This document shows, in pieces, positions 20,949 through 33,712 of a DNA stretch of 64,000 nt (position 1 is its first letter; the number at the start of each line of letters is the position of its first letter). This DNA comes from Gambelia wislizenii (taxonomy: Eukaryota; Chordata; Lepidosauria; Squamata; Crotaphytidae): positions 60,229,001 through 60,293,000 of the forward strand of contig JAUMIR010000005.1 in the NCBI GenBank assembly GCA_030847615.1, given 5' to 3'. The notes under the pieces were generated by a model, which worked only from the letters and a program-made list of their open reading frames with translations, was not told where the DNA came from and made no database searches. The translations under genes were made by a program, and so were the position numbers.

Positions 20949-23125
20949 TGCACTGTCTGGAATACAGTTTCATGGTCCAAAAGGTGGAAGAGGCAACAAG
21001 GGTGTCACCTATTTTAGATCTGATCCTAACCAACAGGGATGACCTGGTTAATGGGATGCAAGTGGTGGAATCCTTAGGTGAGAGTGATCATGTTCTCCTG
21101 GAGTTTGTTATACAATGGAAAGGAGAAGCCAGGCATAGTCAGACACGCATTCTTGACTTTAGGAGAGCTGATTTCAATAAACTCAGGAAAATACTGGGGG
21201 TGATCCCATGGTCAGGAATATTAAAAGAGAAGAGACCTCAAGATGGATGGGACTTTCTCAAAAGGGAGATACTGAAGGCACAATTTCAAACAGTACCATT
21301 GAGGAAGAAAAATAGGAGGTGCCTCAAAAAACCAGGATGGATGACTAAAGAACTTTCAACGGAGCTAAGTTTTAAATGGAACATGTATAGGAAATGGAAA
21401 AAGGGGGAAATCACCAAAGAAGAATTCAAACAGATAGTGAACACGTGTAGGAGTAAAGTCAGAAAAGCTAAAGTGCAGAATGAGCTCAGGCTTGCTAGAG
21501 AGGTTAAGAACAATAAAAAGGTTTTTTTGTGGGTATGTCCGCAGCAAAAGGAGGAAGAAGGAAATGGTAGGGCCACTACGCGGAGAAGGCAGCAACATGC
21601 TAACAGGGGAAAGAGAAAAGGCAGAATTACTCAACACCTTCTTTGCCTCAGTGTTTTCAGAAAAGGAAAAGGGGGACCAACCTGAGGATAATGGAACAGA
21701 GGACACAATAGGGGAAATCCGGCATAGAATAATCAAAGAGGTAGTACAGAAATAGCTTCTTAATCTAAATGAACTTAAATCTCCAGGACTAGATGAACTA
21801 CATCCAAGAGAATTAAAAGAGCTGGCAAATGTAATCTCAGAGCCATTGGCAATAATCTTTGAGAACTCCTGGAGAACAGGAGAAGTCCCAACAGACTGGA
21901 GGAGGACAAACATTGTCCCCATCTTCAAAAAGGGAAAAAAAGGGGATCCCAACAATTATTGTGCAGTTAGTCTGACATCAATACCAGGGAAGATTCTAGA
22001 ACAGATCATTAAACAGAGAGTCTGTGAACATTTAGAGGGCAATGCCATAATCACAAAAAGTCAACATGGGTTTCAGAGAAACAAGTCATGCCAGACTAAT
22101 CTGATCTCTTTTTTTGATAAAGTTACCAGCTTGGTAGATGAAGGGAACGCTGTGGATATCACATACCTTGATTTCAGTAAGGCCTTTGAAAAGGTTCCCC
22201 ATGCCATTCTCTTCTTGCAAACAAGCTTGTAAAATGTGGTCTAGACAAGTTAACAGTAAAATGGATTTGTAATTGGTTGACCGGTTGAACCCAAAGGGTG
22301 CTCAGCAATGGTTCCTGTCCGTCTTGGAAAGATGTGACCAGTGGGGTGCCACGGGGTTGTGTCCTGGGCCCAGTGCTATTCAACATCTTTATCAATGACT
22401 TGGATGATGGAATTAGGGGCATACTTATCAAATTTGCAGATGACACCAAATTAGGAGGAGTAGCTAATACCCTAGAGGACAGGATCAAAATTCAAAATGA
22501 CCTGGATAGACTGGAGAGCTGGGCCAAAGCTAACAAAATGAAATTCAATACAGAGAAATGTAAGGTACTGCACTTAGGGCGGAAAAACGAAATGCATAGA
22601 TATAGGATGGGGGAGACCTGGCTGAATGAGACTACGTGCGAAAGGGATCTAGGAGTCCTAGTAGACCACAAGTTGAACATGATTCAACAGTGTGATGCAG
22701 CAGCTAAAAAGGCCAATGTGATTTTGGGCTGCATCAATAGAAGTATAGTGTGTAGATCAAGGGAAGTAGTAGTGCCACTCTATTCTGCCTTGGTCAGGCC
22801 TCACCAAGAATACTGTGCCCAGTTCTGGGCACCACAATTCAAAAAGGATATTGACAAATTGGAGCATGCCCAGAGGGGGGTGACTAAAATGGTGAAAGGT
22901 CTGGAAACCATACCCTATGAGGAAAGACTCAGGGAGCTGGGTATGTTTAGCTTGGAAAAAAGACAGTTAAGGGGTGATATGATAGCCCTGTTTAAGTATT
23001 TGAAGGGTTGTCACATTGAGGATGGAGCAAGCTTGTTTTCTGCTGCTCCAGAGACTAGAACATGGAGCAATGGATGCAAGCTCCAGGAACAGAGATTCCA
23101 CCACACATTAGGAGGAACTTTTTGA
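20949..23125 (+). pseudogene. CR1 ORF2 relic (endonuclease end, RT, C-terminus)
   Basis: The reading starts with LDLILTNRDDLVNGMQVVES and the SDH block of the endonuclease. A frameshift lies near the T run at about 21525. The RT follows in another frame: [28 protein letters not shown], then, after an in-frame TAG at about 21753-21755, a small insertion near 22205 and a TGA at about 22286, [16 protein letters not shown] and FADDTKLGG near 22434. The C-terminal domain (ALVRPHQEYCAQFWAP to RFHHTLGGTF) has a further frameshift near 23100. The catalytic Asp pair is intact. Confidence 0.88.
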
Positions 23126-23318
23126 CAGTAAGAGCTGTTCGGCAGTGGAACACCCTCCCTCGGAGCGTGGTGGGGTCTCCTTCCTTGGAGGTCTTTAAAC
23201 AGAGGCTGGATGGCCATCTGTCGGGGATGCTTTGATTGTGTATTCTTGCATGGCAGGGGGTTGGACTGGATGGCCCTCGTGGTCTCTTCCAAATCTACAA
23301 TTCTATGATTCTATGCTG
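20949..23318 (+). mobile_element. CR1 LINE, 5'-truncated (2.4 kb)
   Basis: Begins inside the endonuclease region (tgtctggaatacagtttcat, matching 3438 onward of the first copy) and runs to the ATTCTATG repeats at 23315. It is close to the copy at 1801-6957 and serves as its uninterrupted reference for the L1 target. Confidence 0.9.
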
Positions 23319-24601
23319 CATGTTTCCTATAAATTATAAAAAACCACAGTTCCTATAAAAAAAGCTTTGGTAAAATTAGATTTAGTAAAATTAAAAAAGG
23401 TTTTAGTAAAATTATGTTGGTACAAACAGATATATACTGGGTAAGGTCTATCAGAGTCTTTCCTGGTTGCGTAAGTCAGTTTTGAGTAAAGGACAAAGAG
23501 AAGATTGAGAACTGCTTCTTCAGTAAAACCTAGACTAGAACTGCTCTGGATACTTATGTTAGAAAACTAACAGAGAACAACAACAACATAGAATGGGTTC
23601 TTTAAACTTTGCATTTGCTATTTCATGACTCTGAAATAACCTAAAGTGCTCCACCAGATGGGGCACACGTTTCAAGAGGCCGTGGTATTTGTTGCTATAG
23701 TTCTTGGATATATAGTTCTATATATCCCCAAGGATGCTTCTGTTGTTCCAGACGATTTTCTGGCAATTTCCAGCACCAGCTGCAATATTTTATTCCTGCC
23801 TCTGAGCAAGTTTATTTTAATTCTAAGAAATATCAGAACAAGGTGTCTCATTCTCTTCTCCCTCTTATTATCTTTTCCTCAAAAAATTACAGTGCCATAG
23901 TGCATCAGTGAAATGGCACTTCTGCGCTATAACTCTAAAAAATTTCAAACAATAGACTACCTCAGCAAAAACCTACTTTTTTAAAAAAGACATCTTTGGA
24001 AGAGCCCTAGTGCAGGCCAAGAAATCACTGGAAACAGCCCCACAAAAGAATGGAATGAGTGGACATGGAAGCAACAACAACCAATATAACATAAGGAGAT
24101 ATATTGTAAGAAGCCATATTTCTTCAGCCCAATCTGGAAGGGCTCCAATTCTTCTGAAATGTGTGTACTCAGGGCATTGACATCTCCAATATGCCATTTT
24201 ACCCCCATCATCAGTTCTCTTTATTTATCTTATTTGTTTGTACCTCAACTTTCTCCCTAAAAGTAGGTTTCAGAACAGCTAATAGCAAAGTGAGTAAAAC
24301 AAAGTACAGTTAAGATATAAACAAATTCATTAAAAACATGGTGAAATTTAAAAGCAATTTAAAACTAATCAATAATTAAAAGATTGGCTGTATAAAATGG
24401 TGTGCAAAATGGGTTATTTGTTTATGGTAGAAGCATTCAAGGAATGCATGATGAAAAATCTAATGCTTGGATAGTAACTTTTTAGAATTAGTTGCAGTGA
24501 TAGTTACAAAGTCACAGCCAATGTTGTTAGTTACTATTCTAGTTACAGTTTTCAAAATGCAACTCTTTTCTGTTTCTCAAAATTAACTAAAATAGTAGTT
24601 T
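23319..24601. other. No gene recognised; LINE 3'-end-like relic
   Basis: The 24212-24350 region ('ctctttatttatcttatttg', then 'gtacctcaactttctccc') resembles a decayed L2/CR1-type 3' UTR on the - strand. Otherwise AT-rich and uninformative. Confidence 0.4.
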
Positions 24602-24604
24602 TTA

Positions 24605-24916
24605 GGAGATTATCAGACCTGGGGGAATGTACAAAAAAAAATCACATTCCCAACCACGTCAGAAGATCGCTAAAAGAACAGAAAGGGAGACCTTACCAGA
24701 CGCCATATCCTTCTGCCGTTCTGGGGGCGTAGCGCTGTCGCTGATGAAGCTTCCTTTGTCCATTGATGGGGAGAAGCCACTAATCAAAAGGGATGCTTTA
24801 CTGAAACCCACGTTACACACCTGGAATGCTGGAGGATGACCCCATCTGGTAGGGTCACCCCTTCCTTTCTTCTAGCGATCTTCTGACATGTTTTTCGCTG
24901 CATCTGATTATCTTCC
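24605..24916. mobile_element. Family H short element (312 bp)
   Basis: Left end GGAGATTATCAGACC and right end TCTGATTATCTTCC. Inner arms 'gtcagaagatcgctaaaaga' and 'tctagcgatcttctgac' also pair, and 'ccattgatgg' marks the centre. The left flank is TTA, the right flank TAG, so the duplication has decayed or the right end is off by a base. Confidence 0.72.
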
Positions 24917-24919
24917 TAG

Positions 24920-26272
24920 TCTATTTTTAAAAATCTGAGTGCTATAAATTGTTGGCCTGTGGTGGAAAACATTCTCCTGTCCACCACATTGTCATCTCAA
25001 CATCCCCAAGAAAGCAACAAGAGTTAGTGGTTGGACCATGAGATATTCCTTCTCTACCATTTATTGAGTCTCTAAAAGTAACTGAAGACTCTAGTTATAC
25101 CACAAAATGAGTGAAGTTACATTTGCAAGGTAACTTAGTCATATCTTCTTAATTAGAAAATTAATTATTACAATTAAGTTCTTATTTGTAACTCATTATT
25201 TCTAAGCTCTGGGAGGGTGGGGGGAACCCTAACATTAAAAAACTTCTAGAAACAAGAGAAATGTCTGAAACTTGCTGCAGGATTGTTTGTTCTTTTTAAA
25301 AATAATAAATCCACCCATGGTATTTGGTTTACGTATGTTTGTTTTAATCTCTGTGATTTGCTATGAATTGGCAATTGGAGCCTTTATTCTACAATGTGTT
25401 GCTGAAAGGCTAAAAAATGTTGTTGTAGTATGTTCCTTAAAAGAAAAGAAAAAGTAGTAAGGATGGCAGAAGATAAGTATATCTGTTTTGATTAACTGCA
25501 TTCCTCATTATGTATTGGAACAAAAGACAAAGAACCCTGTTTACCCCACTCTACTACATTGTTTCCCCAACTTGGAGTTTTCCAGATGTATTCAACTACC
25601 CTTCACATCATCCCAAGCCAGTCTGGCTAGAAATGGATGGGAGTTGTAGTTCAACACATCTAGAGGCCAGAGCCTGGTGAAGGCTGCTCTACTGTATTAT
25701 CAGTCCTATGCATGCTTATTTAAACACAGAAAACCAGGCAGACGGGAAAGGAATGGCTAATTTTTAAAAAGGCCTCAGATGAATAAAAGTTTTAGATATT
25801 ATAAACAAGACCTTTTTTTTTTGGGTTAGGCTAGTTTCTTTTAAACCTAGCATATTTATAAGGGTGCCTTACTTTTTAAAAAGCTGTATATAAACTAGAT
25901 AGCATGCATAGCTGCTCTGTTTAGAAAACAGCAAAGTACCATGTTAAAAGTCTCTGTTTAGTCAGCCCACCCACTGAGAAAAAAAAGTTGACATTTGAAA
26001 ACAGGATATAGTGAACAGTTTGTACCATTGTGCCCAGTAAATCTGACTGTTCCCTGCTGATGTTTTACTTTGCTGTGAGCACTAAGTTGTGAAGAGATGA
26101 GCTTCCTCAGACCCTTACAGAATTTGACACAGGTTTCAAATGTGAATTCTAATTCATGATTAGGCAAGAATAGCAGTGTGTGTGTGCATGTGTCTGTGTG
26201 TGTGTTAATGAAATTAGCGGCAGGGGGGGAGCGATCTGTATTTTTATAGACCATACACTTATCTTGGAACTC
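24920..26272. other. No gene; hAT-like MITE remnant and GT-rich tract
   Basis: At 25562-25690 'ccccaacttggagttttcca' and 'gatgggagttgtagttcaac' form the imperfect inverted arms of the hAT-like foldback family seen more completely at 53630-53855. A GT-rich stretch lies at 26176-26205. Nothing else is recognised. Confidence 0.45.
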
Positions 26273-26275
26273 ATA

Positions 26276-26319
26276 GGACTTTATCAGACTACGACCCCTT
26301 TTAAAACGTTCTTTTGCCA

Positions 26320-26362
<43 letters not shown>

Positions 26363-26870
26363 CTATGCCGGCAAAAGAATGTCCTCCCTTCCCCGCACTT
26401 ACCTTCCTTTCCTGGCAAAGGCTCCCCAGCAATAAAGAGGAAGTGAATGGAGCCCTGTTCACTTCCTCGTTCAAAATCTTTGCCACGTGGGAAATTTAAA
26501 AACAAAAACAAAAATATAGACTTAAAAGTGACACCAAGCACGTAGGCACACTTTAAAAGTCCCAAGTAACCTGGGGAGGGTCATAAAAAGAGTGAAACTT
26601 ACCTGGTGTCCCGATCTCACCCAGAAATGTTTGCACTGGAATGGTCACTCTCGCTGCAGTGAAAGAGTTAAATGGCCCGAGGTTTCGCACGCTGGCAATG
26701 CTGGCACAAAAGCGGCACTGGGGATCTGTTGATGGCTTAAGCCATCAATTAAAAGGTATGGGATTTTGACAGGATATAACTGCAAAAGGGCAACACTGTC
26801 TGATCTGCATGCCCTTTTATGGTTATATGGCATTATTATGACACCATATTTTGTCCATCTGATAAAGTCC
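26276..26870 (-). mobile_element. Family H long element (595 bp), ATA target duplication
   Basis: Left end GGACTTTATCAGAC and right end TCTGATAAAGTCC are perfect inverted repeats over 13 bp, flanked by ATA (26273-26275 and 26871-26873). Relative to the other long copies it lies in reverse: the shared splice-donor-like AGGTAAGT reads on the - strand at 26604-26597. A second donor-like AAGGTAAGTG reads on the - strand near 26398-26407. A (TA)17 tract sits at 26321-26354 within a 'gttcttttgccag...ctggcaaaagaat'-type stem. Confidence 0.82.
26321..26354. repeat. (TA)17 microsatellite
   Basis: Pure TA repeat at the tip of a hairpin inside a family H element. Confidence 0.95.
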
Positions 26871-26873
26871 ATA

Positions 26874-28227
26874 GACATGGGATGTAATAATGGTTGCATG
26901 TATAGCTTAACTTAAAAGAAGAAAGATTGGAATATCAATTCCTACAATGGACTAATGACACAAGCATTGGAACTGGAACATCTAGAGTGGGGCAAAGGAT
27001 TTCTCAACCCTTTGAGAATTCCTTCATGAGAAGAAACATGAAAGTGAAGTTATGTGTGGCCCTGGAAACCCAGAACAACCTATAAACTAAAGAGAGACAA
27101 GCGAGAGCATTCCAGTCTGTGGCTTTCCTTAGATGAGAGATGGGGGGCACTTGTCCCGCCATATGTTGCTGGACTGCAACTCCCATCATCCATCACCATT
27201 GGTTATAATGATTAGGGCTTAGGGGTATAAAGTCCAACGACTTCTGGAATGCAATATGTCACCCATCCAAATCATAACTATGAAGCAGTGCATATTGTCT
27301 AAAATGTCCTTGTCACCAAAGACAAAAAGCTTAGTAAGAGAAATGTATTTGTGTCCAGGTCTTAGATCCATGATGTGTTTTCCTATAAACCATGTAGAAC
27401 TGACCCCTATTTAAAGTAGGCTACTGGACTAACAGTGCAATCCTACAAATTTCTGTTTACACATATGGATTGGGTCATTGGGGCTGCATGCTAGGTGTGG
27501 CCAAGGACAGTGCCCAAAGTATGTGGAAGAGTACATATCTCTTTTTCACAGAGAGACACATTCTCATACACACTCTCATTCACACATACACAAACATTCA
27601 CACATACACACAAACAATGCATCACAGTGGCATTTCCAAGTGCTGCCTCTGCTGGAACAGCAAATGACAACCACTTCTCCCAGTATAGCCACTTGCCCAT
27701 TACAAACAAAACATAACAAAAGAGTACATCAATCTGCATACATTTTTGCATTGGTCAGTTTATAGGTATAGACACACATTTTAAAATACAGTAACTACTA
27801 TAGTTTGAAGAGGCATCCCATATATACAACATAGTAGGGAAGCATAGGATCTGATAACTTATGTGCCTAGTTAGCCCACTGCCTCGATGTTAACTGATGA
27901 TAGCAGTTTTAAGACCTTCCTTCTTCCTTCTTTTATCTTAACCCATTCTTGGACTGGCAGCCCACAAAACAGAAGAGATACGCAAATACTGTAGGGACTG
28001 ACCTACAATAGTCTGTCTGATAGCAGATTGTTACCTGAAAAGTAGGACACATGGAAACCCTATTGCCCCACTAGTCAAGGTGCATAGGCCTAAATCTAGT
28101 TGCTAGTCTCACCTAATGTAGACCCACTAACCTAACAGGAACATATGTAAGTTCCATTGATTCCATGGGTCTACCGGTGTTGGACCAACAGTAGGGTTTA
28201 CACCATAGTATCTGGAACAAGTTTTTT
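26874..28227. other. No gene; hAT-like remnant and CA-rich tract
   Basis: The 27160-27255 stretch ('gctggactgcaactcccatc', 'aaagtccaacgacttctgg') is a remnant of the hAT-like foldback family. A CACACATA-rich tract lies at 27553-27620 and explains the open frames there. Confidence 0.5.
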
Positions 28228-28230
28228 TTG

Positions 28231-28832
28231 GGAGATTATCAGATGCTCTAAATATGGCATTATCACAACACCAGGAGATCACTAAAGGGCTTCCCTTTCA
28301 CATGATATCATTCCCCTGTCGTAATGCTCCTGTTCAGCTGTTGTTATGCTGGCACTGCTTTTTATTGATGGGCTAAACTGTCAATGGATCCCCTGTTCCG
28401 TTTCTGTCACAGAATGTCCTATGAATGAAAAGGTGCCCATTTTGCCAGCACAATCCCTACGTCAATGGTAGATCCATACCAGAACACTTCCTGGTGAGAT
28501 CAGAACACCCAGGTAAGTGCCACACTTTTTGTACCTTCCCTGGGTTACTTGTAAAGTTTTAAGTGTATTTTTGTGCTTACTGTCACTTTTCTCTTTTATT
28601 TGGGTTTTTATTTTTGAATTTCCTAACTCTTGTCTTCTTGTGACAACTGGCGGGATTTCATTCCAGGAAGTGAATGGAGCTTTATTAGAGCTCCTTTCAC
28701 TCCTGAGCTGTCCTGACACACAAACAAGGTAGGTGTGAAACGTTTTTCTTTTTTGGTGTGACAGGGATGGGAGAGGGGTAGGATAGGAGATTGTGGGACA
28801 GGAACACTTTTTTTTCCTGTCTGATAATTTCC
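28231..28832 (+). mobile_element. Family H long element (602 bp), TTG target duplication
   Basis: Left end GGAGATTATCAGATG and right end TGTCTGATAATTTCC, flanked by TTG on both sides (28228-28230, 28833-28835). It has the shared core 'ttttattgatgggctaaact', 'gaacacttcctggtgagatc' and AGGTAAGT at 28511-28518, and 'caggaagtgaatggagc' near 28663. Confidence 0.82.
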
Positions 28833-28835
28833 TTG

Positions 28836-31740
28836 GTATCTGAAATAGAAAATCAGGCAAGCTCCCCTCTGCCTTGGCAGTAAATATACAGTAATAATAA
28901 CAAACAATTTACTGTATTTTTATGACACCACAAATCTGCAATTGCCTCAATCTGCCTAATGGTAGGACTGGTCCTGTGAAGAGGATTGGGAAAGAATTTT
29001 GTTCAGTTCTGAAGGTTTGCTTCCAGTCACTGTGCAGGCAATGCCGAGCAGGATAGACCAATGGTCTGATCCAGTATAAAGAGCTTCCTGCTTGCTAGAC
29101 AATGATGAGAATGTAAAAGTGCCTTTTTTTGGACTACAGGTTGCAAAATACCCCAGTCAACATGGTGAGTTGGCATGCTAGATAAAGGATTCTGGGAGAT
29201 GTAGTCAAAAAATCAATATGTACAAGCTCAGAGCAACCACAGTTGAGGAAATTATTGGAGGTGATTTGTACAACCATGCTGGTGGGGAAAAGGAGCCTGC
29301 TTATCTATCACCAGTGCTTGGTAGGTGGTGCTCAAAGCACCTACGGAAGGAAATCAGTGGATGGAACACAGAGCCCACAATCTTGCATGCAGTCCCATTG
29401 GATGATGGCTTATTCTAGGGGGCAGGGTGTTAGAAGAGCTCTTTAAAAGGATATATTACCCCTGGATGCTAGCCAGCAGTATCTCCAACATATCTCATGT
29501 GACTCAGTCCAGAAAGGGGGGGGGAACCCTCCCACCAGCAGCTAAAAACAGATATATTCTCCAAATATTTTTTTAAAAAACACACACAAACCCAATGAAA
29601 CATGGTAACTCTTATCCTGTATCTTAGTTAAATGTGGCCCTAAACAATATTTACTAAGTTGCTAACCACAAGACTAAACAAAAGCATTACTACCATAGTA
29701 AATCAAGATCAAGGCAATTTCATGCCAGGCAAAGAGGCAGCTGATTAACTTAGGAAGAGTGCTACGTATATTAAGAGAGGTGAGAGATGATGACGATCCT
29801 CTTGCTGATTCTTTTTGAGAAGCTATGGCAGAATCTGACACTATAGGATCATTGGCTTCTATCTGCCATGCGCCTAGAGAGAGTTTGGTTTTGGATTAAA
29901 ATTCAGAAACCTAATTAAAACAATTTATTTTCACCCGTTAGCCTTAATCCTTATGAATAGCTTACTGTCTCCTCTGGTTATTTCCCTAAGATGGTTCTTC
30001 TCCTCTGGTCCCTTTTTGCCCTGCTTTGGATCATCTAGATGTCTTTCTTCAGGGAGCAAAGTAGCAATGAACAGTATGGGGAATGGAATGGGTGTTATCC
30101 AGCTTTCTATTTAATGGAACAGGTATCTGTGCTCAATGTACGTCAGAAAATTTGCTCTGCTTCTTTTTGCTACACAAATTGTGTTCAGTAACTGAAAAGT
30201 GCTATAGGGCCAGGAAACCTATAAATCAAGCCCCATAAAAACCTCAAATACTGTCACCTTCTCAGAAATCTGTCATCAGGAGCTTTAAGACCTATGATTC
30301 TAAGCAGGCTTACTTGGAAGTATGTTCCATAAAAAATAAATAGAATTTACTCCCAAGCAAATGTGTTTAGGGCTGTATTTGTCAGCCTAATCCGTGTTCC
30401 AGGTAAGCAGACCAACCACCAAACATCTAATTTGTAGAGATGTAATTTTTCACAAATTTTATTCTTAAAGGAAGCAACAAGTAATTTTATCAATTTTCTT
30501 TCCATTGTGAAATAGTCTTTGAAAACTGTTCAAGACTTATTTTGCACAAAATCTGCGTGTTTTTTTTTTTTTGTGCTGAAAATACTGTGGTTGGGACTTA
30601 TTCTGCACGATACTTGTGTGTGTCTTTTTCTGCAGAAAACAGTATCGTCTGTGCAGGAAACAGCATTTTTCTTGAAATTCATTAAAAATAGTATTGTGCA
30701 CAGAAGTCATTATTTCAGTGCAGAATTATTATATTCTGCACAGACAATGCTGTTCCTTGCACATAAAATGCTTCTTTCCCCTTTGCCAAACTCCCCCTCA
30801 AAATACCCATGTGTGAATTTTGCAAAGAATAAGTCCTCAACTCTGAAGATTCTCATCAGTCTAGGATTCTCCATGTCAAAATTTCCCAACACTCTAAAAA
30901 CACATTTTTTAATGTTTTCAAATATTCTTTCCATTCCTACTAGTTTGTACTTGATATTGGTTCATAGGCCTCAGGATTCTAGTTAAAACAATACAATAAG
31001 ACCCCACAGTCTTCAAGCCCTAGTCTGAAGTATCTCCCCTGCTCTGAAACATCTGGATGGGAATGGGTTAAGTTTTCCCCTCTTCATCCACCCAACCCCT
31101 CCTTGTCCCTGATTTCATCAAACAGAGGTGGGTTTGCACACTACTGAAGCAAATTTGCACAGAACTGTGTATAACAGGTTTGGTGCAGATCTCAAAGTGC
31201 TATGGGTGGTAGCACCCCTCCTACTTTTTCGCAAACCCTGTTGTGCTCACTTGGTGACAGTGGCATAGCAGTGTGGTCATAAAATTCTGGTACTAATTTC
31301 CCAGAATGCCCCCTGCCCATTTTAGCATTGCTGTTTTATGTTATGGAAAATGTAAACTGGAAATTTAAATTGTCCCTCCTTATTTTAAAAGTGTGTGTGT
31401 GAAGGGGGTACAGTAGGCATGAATGCCCTGCTGGGATGCCCATCACTGCCCAAGAGTACTATGTTGGGGTCAGAGCTGTTGTGTATCACTGGACCCATGC
31501 AAAGCTTTTTCTCCCAAATCCGCATTTTCTATTGTTTTTCCCTTTTTGTACTACAGACTATGGTAGTGGTGGAGAGACCATTGAGAGACATAAGACCAGG
31601 GTCCCCTGGATGATATCTGGAGACAGGGCTATGCACCCTACATCTTCAGTTCCCTGAGAAGGACACACTGACTAGCCGGAGCTTCAGTGGAAGCACACAG
31701 ATCTCTTTTTGGGAGGAAACTGATGCAAAACAGGTATTAA
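28836..31740. other. No gene recognised
   Basis: Almost 3 kb without a feature I can support. The longest frame (155 codons, 30519-30986) lies in T-rich DNA with repeated 'tctgcac' words and shows no domain. G-rich runs at 29514-29523 are of unclear meaning. Confidence 0.45.
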
Positions 31741-32515
31741 GTAGTTCTGCCTTTTCATTGAGATCTATTAGCAACTTACCATCCTTACTGAACAGTTGCC
31801 TCTCTATCTCCTTGGTTATTCTCTTGCCTCAAATGTATTTGAAAAAAAACCTCTTTTGTGGCTTCTTGCTTGCCAAGCTAGTTTCAGTTCATTCTGGACT
31901 TTAGCTTTCGTTATACTACTCCTGGAGCCTGTGTGATGCAGTGGTTTGAGTGTTGGATTATGATTCTGAAGACCAGGGTTTGAATTCCTGCTTGGCCATG
32001 GAAACCCATTGGGTGACCTTTGGCAAGTCACACACTCTCAGCCTCAGAGGAAGGTAATGGCAAGCTCTTGAACAAATCTTGCCAAGAAAATCCTGTGATA
32101 GGGCCACCTTAGGGTCGCGATAAGTCAGAAATAACTTGAAAGCACAAATCAACAAAAACAAGAAGTCGGCAATGATTTAAAGGCACACAACAACAAGAAA
32201 TACTGTTCCTGCAAGCTTGGGCTACACATCTGTACTCTTCCTTGGTGACTCATCCTTCCTTGCATTCTATTTTTTTTTCTTTTCACTTTCTCCTTGAGTT
32301 TGCTGTGCAGACACATTGGCTTTTTCAGATGTTTCCCATTTTTCTTCTTTCATGGGATTGTTTGTGACTGTGCTTTTTTCAACTCCTTCAAAAACTCCCA
32401 CTCTTGCTAGGTGCCCCCCCCCAGCACATTTAGCCATGCAGTAGTTCCATCCAGTAGTTCCCTGAACTTGTTAAACTCAGTTTTCCTGAAATCCAAGATC
32501 TGTGGTTGACTATAC
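31741..32515 (-). pseudogene. Ancient CR1-like relic split by a SINE
   Basis: On the - strand near 31816-31915 the text reads QNELKLAWQARSHKRGFFSN, matching the CR1 linker [20 protein letters not shown]. The sequence 32166-32515 continues it upstream in decayed form. The SINE at 31918-32165 separates the two parts. Confidence 0.6.
31918..32165 (+). mobile_element. tRNA-derived SINE
   Basis: The head has RNA polymerase III promoter-like boxes ('gcagtggtttgagtgttgg' as A box, 'ccagggtttgaattcctg' as B box near 31975-31990). The body holds 'ggtgacctttggcaagtcac' and 'cagcctcagaggaaggtaat'. The tail 'gggtcgcgataagtcagaaa' to 'aacaaaaacaaga' resembles the RTE-like LINE end at 7110-7168. Reverse and partial copies are at 40051-40298, 38425-38590 and 50216-50345. 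It is not a functional tRNA gene. Confidence 0.8.
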
Positions 32516-32819
32516 TTTTATTTGCATTCAATCCAAATGTCAACTATGTGCCATGTAATTTTTGTGTATGTGTGTGCAGAGGTGGAGGTTACAAGCAAAA
32601 ACAGCCAAGACAAAGGTGTCCCAAGAAATCTAGTGATCCTTGCTATTGGAATGTATTTGTGTCTGTCTCTCTGTGTATATGGTCTCATCGAATGTAACAT
32701 ATTGTTTTGTGTTTATTTTTTGGTGAACCATTATGCTGCAAAGGAGAAGTGATGTGCTCTGATGCTCCATAAGCTGGCCTCATGGGGGGAACACTGGAAT
32801 TCTCACTGGGGTCAAGAAA

Positions 32820-33482
32820 TGTTAAGGAAAATGCAACATGGGACATACAGTGAAAGAAATAAAATATGTATGTGAAAGTCACAATGACTAAGCAAGAGCA
32901 ATTATGAAGCTACACAGGTGAAACTGCTAATGTAATCTAGAAGTCCTGAGAGCCAAGGACAGAGGTACTGAATGCAGAATGGAAACACCTGAGAATCATT
33001 AAGTGTACAAGGTGAAATGTTGAAATACATGGGTTGGTCTTAAGTATGGGTGGAACTACGTGGACCAATCAGAATGGAAGTACACACCCACTGGGTGGAA
33101 ACTAACTAGTGGGTGGTGATAAACAATGGCTATAAAATTGCAATGTTTGCCAATGTATTGTGGTTGAGTAGAGGTGGAGTAGTTTGGAGATATTGTGGAG
33201 TAGTGTGTAGAGATTGTGATTTGTTGACCATATAGTATATTTATATAGAAGAATAAAGTAGGTTTTATATAAAACTACTGAGTTGCCTGAGTGAACCCTG
33301 GAGATGTTTTGGAGACACCTGGAGAAGAGTGAGAAGGCTTGGAGAGTTTGTCAGGATCTTCAGCCTATTCTCTGAAACTCTGCTGCTTTGAAGGAAAGCG
33401 TTAACCACTGATCTAAGCTGGTTGGCTCTGCTGCATAACAAGGTGGTGAGTTTGAGCCAGAGGTGAGGGGCTACAACTCCCA
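32820..33482 (+). repeat. Copia 5' LTR
   Basis: Starts TGTTAAGGAAAATGCAACAT. It carries a TATA-like 'ggctataaaattgc' near 33130 and an AATAAA signal at 33251-33256 followed by the R/U5 region. The right limit is where identity with the 3' LTR stops (actccca); the real LTR may extend a few bases further. Confidence 0.93.
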
Positions 33483-33495
33483 TCATCCCTGATAA

Positions 33496-33510
33496 GGGTT
33501 ATGGGCCCAG
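33496..33510 (+). promoter_or_regulatory. Copia primer-binding site for an internal initiator-Met tRNA fragment
   Basis: GGGTTATGGGCCCAG is complementary to the anticodon arm of eukaryotic initiator-Met tRNA, not to its 3' end. Drosophila copia uses such a half-tRNA primer. The site lies 13 bp after the apparent LTR end, slightly more than usual. Confidence 0.8.
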
Positions 33511-33712
33511 TTACTAGAGCACCCAGCATCCACAGAAGCTGAAAGTTCCAGAGAGTGGAAGAAAGCTTTGTGGATGATAGATCAGAGCAAGCTGTTTGTG
33601 CTGCACTGATAAGCCTCGGAAGTAAATCATTTTGTGTTTTGCTTAAGCCCAGACGGGTCAGCTGTGCATACTCAGAAGGACTGTGTCAAATTGAGTCACT
33701 GCACAAATCAAG

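Noticed and set aside
21365..21955. 196-codon - strand frame
   Set aside because: Antisense of CR1 ORF2, equivalent frames appear opposite the other CR1 copies at 3846 and 56861-57529.
27470..27765. Overlapping His/Thr-rich frames
   Set aside because: They come from a CACACATA-rich simple repeat read in several frames.
30519..30986. 155-codon + strand frame
   Set aside because: T-rich DNA with homopolymers and no domain, splice support or coding-like composition.
31918..32165. Possible tRNA gene because of A and B boxes
   Set aside because: It does not fold into a full cloverleaf with the rest of the sequence and has a LINE-like tail and other dispersed copies; it is a SINE.
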